A stretch of 25,597 bases of DNA from positions 1 to 25,597 of the forward strand of contig JANYGR010000441.1 in assembly GCA_025359355.1 (NCBI GenBank). The letters run 5' to 3'. Below the pieces are notes generated by a model, which saw nothing but the letters and a program-made list of their open reading frames with translations, was not told the origin of the DNA and ran no database searches. This DNA is from Bacteroidota bacterium (lineage in GTDB: Bacteria > Bacteroidota > Bacteroidia > B-17B0 > Aurantibacillaceae). The position numbers and the translations under genes were made by a program. Shown one piece after another: positions 24,366-25,597 of this stretch (positions are counted from its first letter, which is position 1; each line of letters starts with the position of its first letter).

Positions 24366-25350
24366 ACATTGAATGGAATCCATTAATTAAAAAAAACACT
24401 TCTTGTGCCGTGTCTTGATGAACATTGAATCTTGCCATATCATAACGATATGACTCATCAGCGTCTCGTTTTTTTAAATACACAAAATCGTTTATTTTAG
24501 TAAAACAAAATTCGTAATATCTTTTCGCAATACGATGTGAAATCTCATTAAGCTTTGCAAAAGGAAAAGCAAATGCATTTACTTTTATTTTTAATTCTTG
24601 TTCAATTATTTTTTTTGACTCTTTTAATTCATTCTCAATGAATAATTCATTTTTTTCTTGTAAAAAACAAGGATGTGTTAAGCTATGCGAGTTAATAGAC
24701 ACTAGTTCTGTGTTAAGTAATCTTAGTTCATCAAAATTCAATAGTTCATGTTCAATTATTTTATCATCCTTTATGAATTTTTTTTGTAGATTCTGTATTA
24801 TTATACAACGTTCACTCTGTTGCATTATACTTAAACGTTTGGTTATATCTAAGTTGAGCTGAAAATCATTAAAAACATCTACATAATTAATGTTTAACTG
24901 ATATTGTTTAAAAAAAGCGTCTATAGTATCAAACGAATAATGCTTAATGAAAAAAATAATGGTTGAAGTCCATATATGACCATTATTAGTTATATCATTC
25001 GGTAATATAAATAAGGCCGAAGGAACATGATGTTGTTTTAAAATGGGATAAGCATAGTCTAAGAAATCTTTGTAACCATCATCAAATGTGATAAAGCACG
25101 CGTCCTTTAGTTCGGATGTAGTTTTAGTTGTTAAATCAGTTAATGGTAAAATAGTATAATGTTTCTTTAATAATAAAATTATTTCTTCAAATAATTTAGG
25201 ATGTATACCAGGCCAAACACTATCTATTTCTGGAATAACTTTATGAAAAACTAGTACAGGGATTTTTGATTTTTTTCTGTTTTTCTGTAATAAATAATTC
25301 CCATAACCTAAGCTATAAAGTATTCTAAAAATATTATTTCTTAGTGTCAT
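24355..25350 (-). CDS. Polysaccharide deacetylase family protein (NodB homology domain, CE4)
   Basis: A 331-residue carbohydrate esterase family 4 protein. The NodB domain begins around residue 30 (IPVLVFHKV). It has the metal-binding motif TFDDGYKDF (D90, D91), a long central insertion of ~100 residues, and SHSLTHP (H222, H226), the two metal-ligand histidines. AFPFAK near 255 is the usual third motif region. CE4 enzymes remove N- or O-acetyl groups from glycans or amino sugars. No clear signal peptide is present; the N-terminus is short and basic with a weakly hydrophobic stretch, so cytosolic or membrane-associated action is possible. It is convergent with the methyltransferase gene, and the two stop codons overlap by 11 bp. 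It may supply free amino groups for the acyltransferase at 22862. Confidence 0.87.
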   Translation of the reverse strand: MTLRNNIFRILYSLGYGNYLLQKNRKKSKIPVLVFHKVIPEIDSVWPGIHPKLFEEIILLLKKHYTILPLTDLTTKTTSELKDACFITFDDGYKDFLDYAYPILKQHHVPSALFILPNDITNNGHIWTSTIIFFIKHYSFDTIDAFFKQYQLNINYVDVFNDFQLNLDITKRLSIMQQSERCIIIQNLQKKFIKDDKIIEHELLNFDELRLLNTELVSINSHSLTHPCFLQEKNELFIENELKESKKIIEQELKIKVNAFAFPFAKLNEISHRIAKRYYEFCFTKINDFVYLKKRDADESYRYDMARFNVHQDTAQEVFFLINGFHSMFKK

Positions 25351-25477
25351 ATATTTAAGATCATTACAGATGTAAGAAATAGTTTATAATGGTTTTATTT
25401 AGGTAAAACAATTACATTATCGCTATTTTACATTATTGCCTTTTAAATATAAGTTAATAATTTTATTTACAATGATT
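25351..25477. other. Non-coding A+T-rich spacer upstream of the deacetylase gene
   Basis: I see no coding frame and no clear TANNTTTG promoter element here on the minus strand. It should contain the deacetylase promoter, since that gene's start codon is at 25350. Confidence 0.4.
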
Positions 25478-25597
25478 TATTTTTAATATATTCTCGTAAA
25501 AAAGCAAGATTTAATTCAAAAAAAAAGACCTTTCAATATTGAAAGGTCTTTTTTTTTGAATTAAATCTTGCTTTTTTACGAGAATATATTAAAAATA
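25478..25597. repeat. Perfect 120-bp palindrome at the window end
   Basis: The 60 bases before the centre (between 25537 and 25538) are the exact reverse complement of the 60 bases after it, with no mismatch that I can find. The outer arms (25478-25517 and 25558-25597) have no terminator character. The palindrome ends exactly at the last base of the window, as expected when an assembly or amplification product folds back at a hairpin. Confidence 0.9.
25518..25557. terminator. Bidirectional intrinsic terminator-like hairpin
   Basis: The stem GACCTTTC pairs with GAAAGGTC around AATATT, with nine A before it and nine T after it, so it reads as a Rho-independent terminator on either strand. It lies 167 bp upstream of the deacetylase start and does not belong to that gene's 3' end. 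It more likely terminates a gene that would lie beyond the window. It is the centre of a much longer palindrome (25478-25597). Confidence 0.7.

Noticed and set aside
1..25597. CRISPR array, insertion sequence, toxin-antitoxin, retron or other defence system
   Set aside because: No spaced direct repeats, transposase, nuclease, reverse transcriptase or toxin-like product was found. The only tandem repeat is the uninterrupted heptamer in asnB.

Overview
The window looks like a chromosomal piece of a low-GC member of the Bacteroidota. The signs are a large C25 (gingipain-type) cysteine peptidase with a type IX secretion C-terminal sorting domain, A-rich leaders instead of clear Shine-Dalgarno sites, several probable TTG starts, a TANNTTTG promoter element, and two dispersed-repeat types that I recall as common in this phylum. 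No rRNA, tRNA, transposase or CRISPR array is visible, and no gene-free stretch exceeds 300 bases.

Layout. (1) 1-3725: the N-terminally incomplete C25/T9SS peptidase. The first ~90 bases appear inverted relative to it. (2) 3726-3842: a REP-like inverted repeat. (3) 3843-4421, minus: RdgB/Ham1 house-cleaning nucleotidase, divergent from (4) asnB at 4458-6362. (5) 6485-18291: an ABC-transporter-dependent surface glycan cluster, all on the plus strand. It holds a Wzm-like permease, an SDR epimerase, a methyltransferase, a polyprenyl-phosphate-sugar synthase-like GT2, a GT-C membrane glycosyltransferase, a Wzt-like ATPase with a long C-terminal domain, a second methyltransferase, GT2, FkbM methyltransferase, GT4, GT2 and a GT4-like enzyme. 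(6) 18418-21420: a tight three-gene module of a 49-residue IDPGTGS membrane microprotein, a kinase-like/methyltransferase fusion and a membrane-anchored sulfatase/phosphotransferase-fold protein. (7) 21443-22765, minus: a polytopic membrane protein of unknown role. (8) 22862-25350: a FemAB-like acyltransferase, another methyltransferase and, convergent, a NodB-type polysaccharide deacetylase. (9) 25351-25597: non-coding, ending in a perfect 120-bp palindrome around a terminator-like hairpin.

How it may work together (inference): sugars are prepared by the epimerase and possibly amidated by the AsnB-like enzyme. The glycosyltransferases build a polymer on a lipid carrier in the cytoplasm, and methyltransferases decorate or cap it. 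Wzt recognises the finished chain through its C-terminal domain, and Wzm exports it. The GT2/GT-C pair and the alkaline-phosphatase-fold protein would add sugars or phospho-groups on the outer side of the inner membrane. No initiating phosphoglycosyltransferase and no ligase is present.

Most interesting points: the 18418-21420 module, where the fusion protein carries a protein-kinase-like catalytic-loop pattern ahead of a methyltransferase (the domains of the WbdD chain terminator in reverse order); the wzm and wzt genes separated by a four-gene cassette; a heptanucleotide tandem repeat inside asnB; and both window ends showing inverted sequence, which suggests fold-back artefacts or real rearrangement points.
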